A stretch of DNA of 64,000 nucleotides. Origin: Symbiodinium natans. Lineage: Eukaryota; Sar; Dinophyceae; Suessiales; Symbiodiniaceae. The notes beneath the pieces are model-generated. The model searched no databases and was not told the DNA's origin. It saw nothing but the letters and a program-made list of their open reading frames with translations. Made by a program: the position numbers and the translations under genes. Location: NCBI GenBank assembly GCA_905221605.1, contig CAJNDS010002107.1, positions 511,386-575,385 on the forward strand. The letters are read 5' to 3'. This document shows, piece after piece, positions 11,590 through 23,343 of this stretch. Numbering within the stretch: position 1 is the first letter of the stretch; each line of letters starts with the position of its first letter.

Positions 11590-12636
11590 ATGGCCAGGCC
11601 CCACGCGCATCATGGGCATCCGCCGCGCATCAGCTTGGGTGTGTCCTGCAATGGCCAGGCCCCATGCGCATCATGAGCATCAGCTTGGGTGTGTCCTGCA
11701 ATGGCCAGGCCCCACGCGCATCATGAGCATCAGCTTGGGTGCGTCCTTCAGGCAATGGCCAGGCCCCACGCGCATCATGAGCATCAGCTTGGGTGTGTCC
11801 TTCATGCAATGGCCAGGCCCCACGCGCATCATGAGCATCAGCTTGGGCGTGTCCTGCAATGGCCAGGCCCCACGCGCATCATGAGCATCAGCTTGGGTGC
11901 GTCCTTCATGCAATGACCAGGCCCCACGCGCATCATGAGCATCAGCTTGGGTGTGTCCTTCATGCAATGGCCAGGCCCCACGCGCATCATGAGCATCAGC
12001 TTGGGCGTGTCCTGCAATGGCCAGGCCCCACGCGCATCATGAGCATCAGCTTGGGTGTGTCCTTCATGCAATGGCCAGGCCCCACGCGCATCATGAGCAT
12101 CAGCTTGGGTGCGTCCTTCATGCAATGACCAGGCCCTACGCGCATCATGAGCATCAGCTTGGGTGTGTCCTTCATGCAATGGCCAGGCCCCACGCGCATC
12201 ATGAGCATCAGCTTGGGTGCGTCCTTCATGCAATGGCCAGGCCCTACGCGCATCATGAGCATCAGCTTGGGTGTGTCCTTCATGCAATGGCCAGGCCCCA
12301 CGCGCATCATGAGCATCAGCTTGGGTGCGTCCTTCATGCAATGACCAGGCCCTACGCGCATCATGAGCATCAGCTTGGGTGTGTCCTTCATGCAATGGCC
12401 AGGCCCCACGCGCATCATGAGCATCAGCTTGGGTGCGTCCTTCATGCAATGACCAGGCCCTACGCGCATCATGAGCATCAGCTTGGGTGTGTCCTTCATG
12501 CAATGGCCAGGCCCCACGCGCATCATGAGCATCAGCTTGGGTGTGTCCTGCAATGGCCAGGCCCCACGCGCATCATGAGCATCAGCTTGGGTGTGTCCTT
12601 CATGCGGCCCCACGCGCATCATGAGCATCAGCTTGG
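11590..12636. repeat. 54/50 bp minisatellite with higher-order units
   Basis: About 20 tandem units starting ATGGCCAGGCCCCACGCGCA. Unit starts at 11651, 11809 and 11967 mark 50 bp variants, giving a 158 bp trimer (50+54+54) repeated three times. From 12071 to 12502 the array is 54 bp units alternating GTGTGTCC/GTGCGTCC and often TGGCC/TGACC, a 108 bp dimer. The unit is a multiple of 3, so long frames stay open on both strands. I do not regard these as genes. Confidence 0.9.
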
Positions 12637-12980
12637 TAAGCTAGAAGCCCTCAGCCTAAACCATGAAGCTGAAGGTTCGGGGGTTCAAGGCGGGGCCAAC
12701 CGATTTAGGGTGAAGCGTTTAGGGCCCAGAAGCCCCGAAAACCCGAAAACCCCAAAACCCCAATATCCTAAAACCCCCAAACTCCCAGAAACCTAAACCC
12801 TGATGACCCCTCGCGTCGTTCCCCTAAACCCGAAACCCTAAACCAGAAAGCCTAAACCCTAAACCCTAAACCCCAAACCCTAAACCCTAAATTCCAAACC
12901 CTAAGCCCGAAGCCCTGAACCCTGAACCCTAAGCCCGAAACCCTAAACCCTAAACCCCGAACCCTGAACCCTGAACCACG

Positions 12981-13043
12981 GAGAAAAGACACGAGAAGCA
13001 TCAGGCCGAGGCGCGCCTCCGGGACGCCGAGGCGCATGGGGAG
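12981..13043 (+). CDS. Exon-like island, charged helix
   Basis: Reads EKRHEKHQAEARLRDAEAHG then E up to a GT donor (GAG|GTTTGG at 13,044). The highly charged, alanine-rich composition fits a coiled coil. C-rich repeats flank the left and G-rich the right. A clear AG acceptor is not visible at the left border. Confidence 0.4.
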
Positions 13044-13256
13044 GTTTGGGGTTCGGGGTTTAGGGTTTCGGGGTTCGGGTTTAGGGTTTGGGGTCTAGGG
13101 TGAGGGTTTCGGGGGTTTAGGGTTGGGGTTTCGGGTTTCGGGTTACGCGGTGCAACCCCTGATTAAGAGCTAAGAGTACGTAAGCCTAAACCCGCAGCCC
13201 GAAACCCTAAGCCGTAAATCCCCAACCCCAAACCCTAAACCCTAAGCCCTAAACAC

Positions 13257-14513
13257 CCTAGCGCTGAAAACAGGCTCTCCCTTTCAGCTGCTATTCCTAG
13301 ATTGGAGAATGGCGTTCGACAAAGTTGATCATGATTCTATGATCATAGCACTGGAGCGCCTTGGAGTACACCGCCAATATGTCGACATTATTAGAGATCT
13401 TTACACCAACCAGACATTCTATACGCGAGGACCCTTCGGGGACACCGCCAAGGCTACACCGCACACCGGTATTCGGCAAGGATGCCCCCTAAGCCCGTAT
13501 TTATTTATCATGGTTATGACAGTGCTTTTCTCTGATGTAGACCGCAGGCTCCGTATACATGGCACCCCCACTAACTCCTGGTCGGTAGGCAAACCAGTAT
13601 ACGATCTAGAATACGCTGATGACACGCTTCTCATTTCGGTTACAAAGCCACAAATGAACGACATACTTAAAGCAATTGAGGTAGAAGCCACCCTATACGG
13701 GATGCTTCTGAACAAAGAAAAAACAGTCTCTCTGGAGTACAACGCCGACGCCCCCCAGGTCCTATACTTTGCCGATGGCTCCCCGGTTCCCATAACCACT
13801 GACACTAAATATTTAGGCTCTCAGGTTACATGGGACAAGGCCACTAAGCATGCCATAGAAGCTCGTAAAGCCAAGGCGCACATTTCCTACATCAAACTCC
13901 AGCATTTCTGGAGGTCACGCATCAATTCTAGAACTAAAACTAGAATCTTCCATGCCATAGTCTTGCCTACATTACTGTACGGATTGGATACGCTTACTCT
14001 GGAAATTAAGCACCTAAAGACCATAGATGCATGGTACCACAAATATCTTCGGAGAGCACTAGAAGTCAAGGACTCATATTATTCTCACATCTCGAATCGA
14101 AGGGTATGGACGCTAGCGGGCCGCCCCACGCTGCCATCCCAAATTTTGACCTCTGCCCAGTTAAAGCAATTGGCAAATAGCTTGGCTACACCGCCCAACA
14201 ATCCGGTGCACCATGTAGTATACTCTCCGGGTTGTAAAGATAGGATCAAATTCACGAAGTCTTCACACAGAGGACATCCCCAAAGATATTGGCTGGAACT
14301 CAATACCGAGTATGCATTACCGGTGCTTAAAGAATACATAAGGCTAAACCGCATAAACACGGAGGAGCAAAGGCAAGACTTCTTAGGCCTCAAACACCTC
14401 CTTAATAGGGACCCCCTCTTCCTGTCTTTCCTGGAATCTGCGCCGACGCGCTGCCCCCACTTGTTCAAAAGACACGCCAAAGCTCTTGCATGCGCATGGC
14501 TGCCATAAAAAAA
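13257..14513 (+). mobile_element. 5'-truncated LINE-type non-LTR retrotransposon
   Basis: The reverse-transcriptase fragment ends in a run of 9 A (14,507-14,515) directly after the stop codon. It is flanked by identical 13 bp copies of AAGCCCTAAACAC at 13,244-13,256 and 14,514-14,526. The AAACAC variant is uncommon among surrounding heptamers, which makes the duplication more convincing as a target site than plain CCCTAAA would be. Truncation at the 5' side and an A-tail are typical of target-primed reverse transcription. The endonuclease domain and the N-terminal part of RT are absent. Confidence 0.75.
13309..14508 (+). pseudogene. LINE reverse transcriptase, N-terminally truncated
   Basis: The open frame spans 399 codons from the first ATG and extends upstream in frame to about 13,261 (GSPFQLLFLDWRMAF). 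RT motif A is AFDKVDH (residues 2-8, catalytic D4), motif B is GIRQGCPLSP (54-63) and motif C is YADD (102-105). The thumb-like region follows with a RIFHAIVLPTLLYGLDTL stretch. No APE or restriction-like endonuclease is present. The frame is intact to its stop, so the insertion is fairly young. It probably cannot move by itself. Base composition is lower in GC than the exon islands around it. Confidence 0.9.
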
Positions 14514-14793
14514 AAGCCCTAAACACTAAACTTAAACCCTGAGCCCTAAACCCACGAGGGCATTTCACCAGGCTTGGTGACTTGGTGACTGCTCCCATGC
14601 CCCGCAGCTTTGGTTCGAGGTTTGGGAGTTCAGAACTTCCGACACCGCCGAGTTTTAGGGTTTAGGGTTTAGGGTTAGGGGTTTTTAGGGTCTAGGGTTT
14701 AGGGTTAGGGGTTTGTAGGGTCTTTAGCTTAGCAACCCCTGTAAACCCTAGCAACCTTAAACCCTGTAAACCCTCCTCAACCCTAACCCTACA

Positions 14794-14903
14794 CTTGGTT
14801 GCCCAGTGGTACCCTTTTGCCTTTCTTGGGTTCAAGGTTCCCTTGCAAAGTAGCCAACTGCAAGAAGGGTACCCTTAGCAGAATATGGTGACTGGGCTAC
14901 CTT
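14794..14903 (+). mobile_element. MITE-like element, family B, copy 1
   Basis: Begins CTTGGTTGCCCAG and ends CTGGGCTACCTTC. Internal segments (GGTTCCCTTGCAAAGTAGCC, AGAATATGGTGAC) match the second copy at 30,047-30,150. Non-coding and palindromic at the ends. Confidence 0.6.
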
Positions 14904-15684
14904 CATGGCCCGAAGACCCCAGAAGCGTGTAGCGCTCCCGTCGATGGGGCGGAAGAGGTGCCGGGTCCAGTGAAGTTGGGAAGCTTGGGAAGTTTGTTAG
15001 GGTTTAGGGTTTGGGGTTTGGGGTTTAGGGTTTAGGGTTTAGGGAAGTTTAGGAAGCGTAGGGTTGTGTTGGTGAGGGTTACAGGCTTCCGGAGGTCCAG
15101 GGTTTAGGATTCTAGGCAGTGCTCGGGCTTCGGTATCTAGGTTCTGGAGCTCCTGTTATCGTGTTGACAAGCAGACCCCCACCCTGCCTAGTGCCATTTA
15201 AGTAGAGAGTTTTTCGTAGACTGATAGTGCCACTCATTCGGTAGGCCCTTGGGACTTTTTTTTGTCTTGGGTTTGAGAGGATCAAATTTTGGAATGATTT
15301 TCAGGGGGCTTTAGGAGCACTCCAAGCCAAGAGCCGTTTTTTCGAATATAATTTTTTGGTTTGGGGCGGTCAAGCTTTCACAAGAAGACGGGGCGCTGGC
15401 TGCACAGGCTTCCGCCGCACTGAGGTCGCGGGCAAAAGCTCCGTCCGGGCCTAAGCCCTAAACCCTAAACCCTAAACCCTAAACCCCAAACCCCAAACCC
15501 CAAACCCTAAACCCTAAACCCTAAACCCTAAACCCTAAACCCTAAACCCTGAACCTCCAGAGTTCTGACAGTGGCAGAGAATGCTGGGGTTCCCAAATAA
15601 CCTCAAACAAGTCAATTGTTGAAGGGTGCCACCTCCCAGGCCCAAACCCAGAACCCGAAGGGCTTCCCAAATTTCATTTTTTTT

Positions 15685-15715
<31 letters not shown>

Positions 15716-15900
15716 GCTCTCTATCTCACTCTTTCTATCTCACTCACACTCTCTCTCTCCCTCCGTCATGAAGAGGCCATCAAGATGTTGTACTTGTTTC
15801 AAGGAGGAAGAGTGAAGTAACTCAACCCTCAACCCTCAACCCTGAATTCCTCACCCCTTCAAGCCCAGTGTTTCCTTCGCCGGCGCTCTGGCTCCCGCAG
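14904..15900. repeat. Telomere-like islands and CT microsatellite
   Basis: G-rich island 15,000-15,060, C-rich island 15,455-15,560, and a CT dinucleotide run 15,686-15,711 followed by imperfect CT. A direct repeat CAGTGTTTCCTT occurs at about 15,868 and 15,898. No gene is recognised apart from the exon-like island that begins at 15,901. Confidence 0.55.
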
Positions 15901-16001
15901 TGTTTCCTTGATCCCTGTGTGGGTGCTGAGCCGGGAAAAGGACGACTCGACAGGCCCCAGAAACGCCATGACCTTCAACAAGCGCCTCAGGCTGCTTAGA
16001 G
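15901..16001 (+). CDS. Exon-like coding island
   Basis: It follows CCCGCAG (acceptor). The frame reads VSLIPVWVLSREKDDSTGPR then NAMTFNKRLRLLR up to the G-rich TTTAGGG island. The first 11 or so bases repeat 30 bp upstream. Composition and third positions look coding. Unknown product. Confidence 0.4.
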
Positions 16002-18495
16002 GGTTTAGGGTTTAGGGTTTAGGGTTTAGGGTTTAGGCCTTAGGGCTTAGGGCTTAGGGCTCTTTCAGGGCTCTGAAAATTCTGCAGAGATTGCAGGGCC
16101 TTGGTTGGTTTTTTGGAGCGCAAACCGTCAAACTTCATGCCCTGAACTCCTCGATGGATTCAAGGGTTCGTTCCCGGATCTGCGGGCGCCAGTTTCAAGT
16201 GTCGGGTGGGGTGAAGGTTCAAAATTAGTTAGAGGAAATGCTGAACCCTGAACACAAAGAAGGCTTCAAAACCCCTAAGCCCCAAAACCCTAAACCCAGA
16301 AAAACACCATAAAAATCTCAAGAACCCCCCCAACGACCGTTTAAAACCCTGAAAGGCCTTAAAAACCCTCAAAACCCTCAGGATTTTTGGGCTTTAGGGT
16401 TTTGGGCCTTAGGGTTTTCAGGGCTTAGAGAGCGGGCGCAAAAGCGTTCAGTCTTTGAAACGGCCACATGAGGGTTTGCGTTTGGGGTTCAGTATTTAAA
16501 GGGTTCAGGGTTTAGGGTTTAGGGTTTAGGGTTTGGGGTTAAAGATTAGGGTCAGAGTCGCATGACTAAATTTCAAGATTGTCGAGCCTCTGTGCCTCTA
16601 GGCCCTAAGTCCTAATCCACAACTCGACAAAAGAAGTACCTCTGTGTACAAGCAAAAGAAGGACCTTGCAGACCCCGCCCCAAATTCCTCAAAATTTGCG
16701 CGGGGCCCTTCGGGAGGCCTCCAAAGCATGGGTGTTCAGCCCGAACGCAACACCCCATTCCTAGGATCTGCCTGCTCTTCGCGTCAACTCTGGGCCTTGC
16801 CCACGCGCACTGCCTCTACGACCCGCGGCCCTCCATTTAGGGGGGGGGGGGTTGGTAAGGGGTCATTGAGGGTTTCGGATTTAGGATTTTTAGGCTTTCG
16901 GATGCAGGGTTTAAGGGTTTAGGGGTTTAGGGGTTTAGGGTTTGAGGGTTTGAGGGTTTAGGTTTTAGGGGTTTAAGCCGAGAATAAATAGAAGGTGTAC
17001 AGGAGCAAATTCTCTTCGAAGTGTTTGGCCTTGACAACCCTTGTTATCTTCGAAGTTTTTGGCTTTGCCAATCTTTTGGAAACGCCATGTACCTTCTGTT
17101 CGCCCTTAATTGAAGAACTACAGAAAGGTAGGCCATGGAATAAACCCCAAAACAAGCTCTCGCTCAAAACCCCGGATGCAAACCCTATACACGTTCTATA
17201 AACCCTAAACCCTAAACCCCAAACCCGAAACCTAGATAAACCCGAAACTAACCCGAGGACAACAAGCCCACCCTGGAGAAGTGCGTGCGCAAGTGGGCAC
17301 CTCATAGTCCGCGAAGTCTGGAGGGGCGGGTCTTTAGGGTTTAAGGTTTAAGGTTTAGGGTTTAGGGTTCAGGGTTTAGGTTTTGGGGTTTAGGGTTTAG
17401 GTTTTGGGGTTTAAGGTTTAAGGTTTAGGGTTTAGGGTTTCAGGGTTCAGGGTTCAGGGTTTAGGTTTTGGGGTTTAGGGTCAAGTTCCAGGTTGTGGGT
17501 TTGGGGGTGTCAGGGTTTAGGGGTCTAAGAGTAGTCGCATGACCCTCTGAAGGCCCTTTGTACGTTCTTCAAAGGGTTCACAACCGGAATTTGCTTTGGG
17601 AACACCTAAGCCAGAACCCCTAACAAACACCCGACGCGAATATCCTAAATCCGAAGTCAGGGGCACGTGCCTACAGAAAAAGCCCTAAACCCGAAGCCCC
17701 AAAGTCCAACCAAACATGCTACACCCCAAAACCCTGTTTGCGGGACTTGCTTCTATTCTCCCCTGTAACTGTAATCCCGTGAACAAACCCTCCCTAAACC
17801 CTCAACCCTAAACTGCAACCCAAACCTTAAACGGTCCTTGAACAAGCTTAGGTGCCGCCACAGCCCCACAGCTGGCTGTGTCAGCGGGTGCGTTGCTGGA
17901 GCGGGGGGGGGGTGGGGGTTCAGAGCCGAACTTGCAAAAACCCGAGCCCGCTCTAACCCGAAAACATTTGAGCCACTTTGGGCACGTCCCTTGCTGCAAA
18001 GTCGGCCAGAGTTTCCTTTCAGCGAGCCTTCAGTGACCCTCCAGCTTAGGGTTGGGCGTTGGTTTTCTCCCAAGCCCTGCAATAACCCGAAACCCTAAAC
18101 CCTAAACCCTCAACCCTAAACCTTAACCCCTAAGCCCTCCAAAAACACGGGTTTGGAGCATGCGGAGTCTCCGGGTCCACTTGGCCCCGTGGAAGGATAT
18201 CCGTACTTCGTGCGGCCGTCCTGCGCGGCATGCCTGGGGAACGGCGCAGCTCTGGCACCACTTAGGGTTTAGGGTTTAGGGTTGTTTAGGGTTTAGGGTT
18301 TAGGGTTTAGGGACGGTACATCCTGAACCCTAACTCGAATGCTTCGTATCCGAAAACGGGGCTTGTATTGCAGCCTCGAAACCGACATCTGCGCGATTGT
18401 ATCAGGAAGCCGATCTTGCTGGGAAGCATGTTTTGCTGTGGTAATCCTAATGCTCCTAAACCTCATATCCTTCTACTTGGGTTGTAGTTAAGCAA
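16002..18495. repeat. Repeat-rich stretch without a recognised gene
   Basis: G-rich islands at 16,003-16,060, 16,500-16,560, 16,870-16,980, 17,335-17,480 and 18,265-18,312. C-rich islands at 17,190-17,240, 17,790-17,830 and 18,080-18,140. A poly-G run sits at 16,840-16,850. Frames of 60-110 codons occur on both strands, overlap each other and match nothing I know. Confidence 0.5.
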
Positions 18496-18645
<150 letters not shown>

Positions 18646-18769
18646 TTAAAGCCTAAACCCTCAACCCTCAACCCTCAACCCTTAAAGCCTAAACCCTAAA
18701 CCCTGAACCCTGAACCCCGAACCCTGAACCCTAAACCCTAACCCCCGAAACCACGCGTGCTTCCCAAAG

Positions 18770-18814
18770 GTCGTGTGCGCCTTCCGCTCCTGCCGCACCC
18801 AGTGCCTGCCTCAG
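18770..18814 (+). CDS. Exon-like island, cysteine-rich
   Basis: It begins after CCCAAAG (AG|G acceptor) and reads VVCAFRSCRTQCLPQ before the TTTAGGG island. The V-x-C-x4-C-x3-C spacing equals that of the longer exon-like island at 24,655-24,752, so the two may be duplicated exons or related genes. Confidence 0.35.
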
Positions 18815-20341
18815 CTTAGGGTTCAGGGTTTAGGGTTGGGGTTTTGGGTTTAGGGTTTAGGGTTTAGGGTTTAGGGTTTAGGGTTTAGGGTTTAGGGTTT
18901 AGGGTTTGGGGTATAGGGTTAGGGTTTAGGGTTTAGGGTTTTAGGGTTTAGGGTTTAGGGTTTAGGGTTTGGGGCCCAAAGTCTGTGAAGCCCTAACCCC
19001 CTAGAGCCCTAAAGCCGTGAAACCTCGAATCCCCTAAGAAAAATATTGCAGACCCGGCTTCTTTCAGAGCCCCCTCTGCCCCTTTTAGAACATAAAGCTT
19101 CTAAACTGTTGTGAACAAACTCCTTGGCTTTGAGGAGGGGAGGGGGGTGGGGTTCAGGGTTTCAGGGTTGTCTAGGCTTTTCGGGGTTTTGAGAGGACCA
19201 GCTGCATTCCCCCCCCCCCCTGTGAGCGTGACTGCAGGGCCTTGTGTATCTTCGATCTCCAAAATCAATCGTGTTCCTTACTGAGCTCTTGCTGTAGAAA
19301 ACGTCAGAAGGTTGAGTTTTTTTGGGGTCTTTAGAGTTCCAAAGATCAATCACCATACGCCCCTGACACCCTGAGACCCCACACAAAAAATACCCTAAAC
19401 CCTAAGCCTTCAAGGCGAGGATAAACATAAGTTACCCTAACACCCTAAACCCTAAAACCCTAAACTCTAATCGCTAAACCCTAAACCCTAAGGTCGCCAA
19501 AAGGCCCCAGAAGACCCGAAAAGGCTGCACAAGCGACGCCGGACACCCGCCCACAGCTTTCGCCCCTAAAACTTTCGCCCAAAACTGTCCTGGACACGAG
19601 CCCATCACGAACCCTATAGAGTTTCGATCCGAGGCACCAGAAACAGCTTTACAAAGGGCTTCAGAAGGTACCGGAACCTAAAACCCTAAACCCTAAACCC
19701 CAAAGCCTAAACCCTAATCCGTCACAACAGGCCACGGCAAGAGCGCGAAGCCATGACCGAACTCCCCCCCAACAAATCTCCGCATCTAAACTCGAGACCG
19801 TTTCACTCCGCTGGCTTTAGGGTTTAGGGTTTATAATAGGGTTTAGGGTTTAGGGTTTAGGGTATTTATAGATATTTTTAGGGTTTATAGGGTTTAAGGG
19901 GTGCAAGGGCTTCCAACTGGCCTCACAGAAGGCCACAGACTTGTCGCAAAAGCAGGCTCTCGGCCAGCCATCCCCAAAAATCCAGACCCAAGCCCTATAC
20001 ATTTTCTACAAGCCCTCCCCCCTCCCCGCCAACAACCAAGGTGCGCGAGCAGCATCAATGCTCCGGGTTGCACCACCTGCATCACCTCCAGTTGCGGAAC
20101 GTGCTCCGGAGCGTACAAGGCTCGAAGCCCCCCTGCAGGGTCAGAATCGAGAGTGCAGAGAGGGGCTTCTGAGGTGTTTTTAGGGGGGTCCCGAGGTCTG
20201 CGCAGGTTTTGAGAGAGCCTCGAGAGCGCCCTCGAGAACCCTAAGCCCTCAACCCTAAACCCTAAACCCTAAACCCTAAACCCTAAACCCTGAAGAAAGA
20301 CTCCGTAGCCTCGTCGACCTCAGGCCGGCAACTTTACGGAG
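18815..20341. repeat. Telomere-like islands, no recognised gene
   Basis: G-rich array 18,815-18,975, C-rich islands 19,390-19,490, 19,680-19,720 and 20,230-20,300, G-rich island 19,815-19,895. The 74-103 codon frames at 19,162-19,386 and 19,894-20,212 lack recognisable features and overlap frames on the other strand. Confidence 0.5.
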
Positions 20342-20391
20342 ATGGCGGAGCTGGCGGCCTTGTCCATGGACTTACAGCCCCAGGCCGCCCA
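20342..20391 (+). CDS. Possible start-codon exon
   Basis: ATG at 20,342 opens MAELAALSMDLQPQAAQ before a possible donor at CAG|GGTTGG. The frame stays open to 20,617 and would include a hydrophobic stretch (ALIAIAGYGLLWAFITPLLS), so an unspliced 91-codon frame is the alternative. Neither is supported by homology I can recall. Confidence 0.22.
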
Positions 20392-20590
20392 GGGTTGGTC
20401 TAGGGAAATGCCGCGAAAAGCTTCCGTACGTAGGGTTATAAGGACTGCATTGATAGCTATAGCTGGTTATGGCCTTCTTTGGGCATTTATAACCCCACTG
20501 CTAAGCACCGCTAAGCCCCAAACCCTCAGCAAACACTTACAAGTACCCCGTGAACCTTCAAGTAGGGCTGCCGGTTCATATATGCAAGCA

Positions 20591-20842
20591 ACCCTAAACC
20601 TAGACCCTAAACCCTAAACCCTAAACCCTAAACCCTAAACCCTAAACCCTAAACCCTAAACCCTAAACCCTAAACCCTAAACCCTAAACCCTAAACCCTA
20701 AACCCTAAACCCTAAACCCTAAACCCAAACCCCTAAACCCAAAACCCTAAACCCTAAACCCTAAACCCTAAACCCTAAACCCTAAACCCTAAACCCTAAA
20801 CCCTAAGCCCTAAGCCCTAAACCCTAAACCCTAAACCCTAAC
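20591..20842. repeat. CCCTAAA array, about 250 bp
   Basis: About 35 near-perfect CCCTAAA heptamers with scattered CCCTAAG and AAACCC slips. It is one of the longest C-rich islands in the window. Confidence 0.95.
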
Positions 20843-21158
20843 CTGATACCCCCCCTGCTGATGCAGCAAAGTGCAGCAAAGCAATGCCGTGTTCGGAAGG
20901 CTCAAGAGCAGCCTGAGGAGGTACAGCACAAGGCCGGGGCGCAGTGCCCACAGAGACCCTGATAGGGTTTAGGGATTAGGGTTTAGGGTACCTTTGTAAA
21001 CCCCCGAGCCCTATGAAGATTCAAGGGTTTTTCTGTGAGAACAGGGAGGGGGGGGTGCCGGGGTGTTGGGCTCTCTGAGCACTTGGGCCCAGCATTCAGG
21101 TCCTGACGGGGCTTAGCCTTCTTGGCAGGCTTTAGCGTGTGTGTAGTTTATGGATCTG

Positions 21159-21406
21159 CCCTAAACCCTAAACCCTAAACCCTAAACCCTAAACCCTAAA
21201 CCCTAAACCCTAAACCCTAAACCCTAAACCCTAAACCCTAAACCCTAAACCCTAAACCCATAAACCCTAAACCCTAAACCCTAAACCCTAAACCCTAAAC
21301 CCTAAACCCTAAACCCTAAACCCTAAACCCTAAACCCTAAACCCTAAACCCTAAACCCTAAACCCTAAACCCTAAACCCTAAACCCTAAACCCTAAACCC
21401 TAAGCC
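21159..21406. repeat. CCCTAAA array, about 245 bp
   Basis: About 35 heptamers with a single AAACCCA slip near 21,257. Directly followed by an exon-like island and then by a G-rich array, so the pair could fold back on itself in RNA. Confidence 0.95.
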
Positions 21407-21424
21407 TGCACCTTTCGCCCTCAG

Positions 21425-21474
21425 GCTGAGACGGAGACCGAGACGGCAACCGAGACGGAGACCGAGACGGAGGC
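21425..21474 (+). CDS. Exon-like island encoding an E/T repeat
   Basis: It follows CCCTCAG (acceptor) and reads AETETETATETETETEAL into the TTTAGGG island. The peptide is low complexity (GAGACC/GAGACG units), so this may be a coding minisatellite or simply a short GC repeat. Confidence 0.25.
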
Positions 21475-21476
21475 CC

Positions 21477-21663
21477 TTTAGGGTTTAGGGATTTAGGGGT
21501 TTAGGGTTTAGGGTTTAGGGGTTTAGGGGTTTAGGGATTGAGGGTTTAGGGTTTGGGGGTTTAGGGGTTTAGGGGTTAGGGGTTTAGGGGTTTAGGGGTT
21601 TAGGGGTTTAGGGGTTTAGGGGTTTAGGGGTTTAGGGGTTTAGGGGTTTAGGGGTTTAGGGTT
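21477..21663. repeat. TTTAGGGG octamer array
   Basis: After a mixed start, the array settles into perfect TTTAGGGG octamers from about 21,570. The same octamer is homogenised at 39,857-40,003. Confidence 0.9.
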
Positions 21664-21984
21664 CAGGTTCATGAGCACATATAAGTGGGGTTTAGGGTTG
21701 ACAAAGGCTTTAGGGTCAGGGTCGAGCGTGTTTCGGGCGCGGGTTCCCCAAGCACAACTGCACGTGCTGCCCAATTACAACCATATTGAGGACACATATA
21801 AATATATATATATATATAGATAAACTCGGGTCGCAGCGACAGGTATGCTTAGGCACCGCTCCTCCAAGCGTGGCCCTCTGAAGCGCAAGTCAAAAGCAAA
21901 TGGTTCCTGGAAGTCTCCTAGGGTTTAGGGTTTAGGGGTTTAGGGTTGAGGGTTTGCGAGTCTTGCAAGCAACTTCCGGCAACC

Positions 21985-22047
21985 TGCATGTCCAGGTGGC
22001 ACCGGCGTCATCCAAGTCCAAAGGCTGCTGGGAGGACCGTGCAGAGT
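21985..22047 (+). CDS. Exon-like coding island
   Basis: Reads HVQVAPASSKSKGCWEDRAE between a G-rich island on the left and a C-rich island on the right. This orientation is opposite to most exon islands. GC-rich and not low complexity, but short and without clear splice borders. Confidence 0.2.
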
Positions 22048-23343
22048 ACTAACCCCTAAACCCTAAACCTAAACCCCAAACCCTAAACCCGAAACCCTAA
22101 ACCCTAAACCCTCAACCCTCAACCCTAACCCTAAGCCCTAGACCCCAAACCCTTAAGGGTGTGAGGTTAAGCGCTTGAGTTCTGCAGGAAGGCAGGAGAT
22201 GTCAGGAGTCCAAACCTCACCGGCAACCCTAACCCCCCCTCTCCACGCATCAAAACCCCAACGCTTTAGGGTTTAGGGTTTATAGGGTTTAGGGTTTAGG
22301 CAGACCTAAATACCCCCAAAACCCAAGACCCTAATCCCCCAAACCCCAAAACCCTAAACCCCCCAAAAAGCCCCCGAAACCTCAAACTCCAAGCCCGCAT
22401 CCCCAAAGCTGCCAAAATCACAATGCAGAGGACCAGGCATCCTTGAAGTACTGCGGCACCAAGCACCTCAGCAGATCTCCCTGTGGGCTTTCGGGTTTGG
22501 GGTCTTAGGGTTCTCGGATTTGGGGTTTGAGGGTTTTAGGGCTTTAGGGCTTTAGGGTTTTTAGGGTTGTCGGGTGCTAGGGTTTGGGGTTTAGGGGCTT
22601 TGGGGTTCAAGAGGCTAGGATTGAACAGCAGATCGGCGAGCCCTGATTTCCCTTCCAGAGACCTGAAATAAGCCCCGTCCCTCCGAATATAAAAACCCAA
22701 ACCCCAGGCCCTGGACGCTACACTTGTGAACCCCAAACCCAATACTCCCTCAGGTGCTTTGGCGCGCCGAACAAGCGGACTTGCGCCACCAATTGCCTGA
22801 TGCTGGCCGCAAGATTTCCCAAGAGCTCCAAGAATGTAGAGCCTAAACCCTCGGTCGGTTTAGGGTGTAGGGGGTTAGGATTGCCCATATCTCATCCCCT
22901 TGGTACCAGGCCACTCTATCTTAGGCACCGCGCCTGCAGTCTCTGGATGCCTTTCTACCTTCCTGCTGGGAGGTTCATGGGTATGTATGAGTACTTACGG
23001 CCCACATATATGTTCAGGGCCTGGGGACATGGTCACGTCGCTTTAGATCGCCGCGGTTGTTTTTTGGGTCGAAGCTTTGCGTTTCGCATGGAGGCCGTTG
23101 CGATTTCAAAAGCCGGCAGCGTTTTGGAGAACCCCCGAAACGACTTTGTACTTTCAGACAGGAGCCCAGCAGTATGCAAGTCACAAAAAGCTGAAGAAGC
23201 ACTCCAAGGCGTGAAGATAAAGCAGACATGCACTCAAGCGCATAGCGCCCCAAACAGGTGAAGACCTACGAAGACGGAGTAAGGTTGAGGAGCAAGGGTC
23301 GTGGGTTTCGGCCTAGCGAAAGGGTTTTGGACTGGCTCTTTGG
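22048..23343. repeat. Telomere-like islands and an unassigned open frame
   Basis: C-rich islands 22,050-22,150 and 22,310-22,380, G-rich 22,262-22,300 and 22,490-22,610. A 153-codon plus-strand frame (22,800-23,261) overlaps two minus-strand frames of 66-79 codons across 23,014-23,253. It has no domain I recognise. Some part of 22,900-23,260 may be exonic, but I cannot say which strand. Confidence 0.45.

Noticed and set aside
11590-12796. Long open frames (up to 259 codons) on both strands across the minisatellite, and a CRISPR-like appearance
   Set aside because: The unit is mostly 54 bp, a multiple of three, so frames stay open without selection. There are no unique spacers between units, so it is a tandem repeat and not a CRISPR array.
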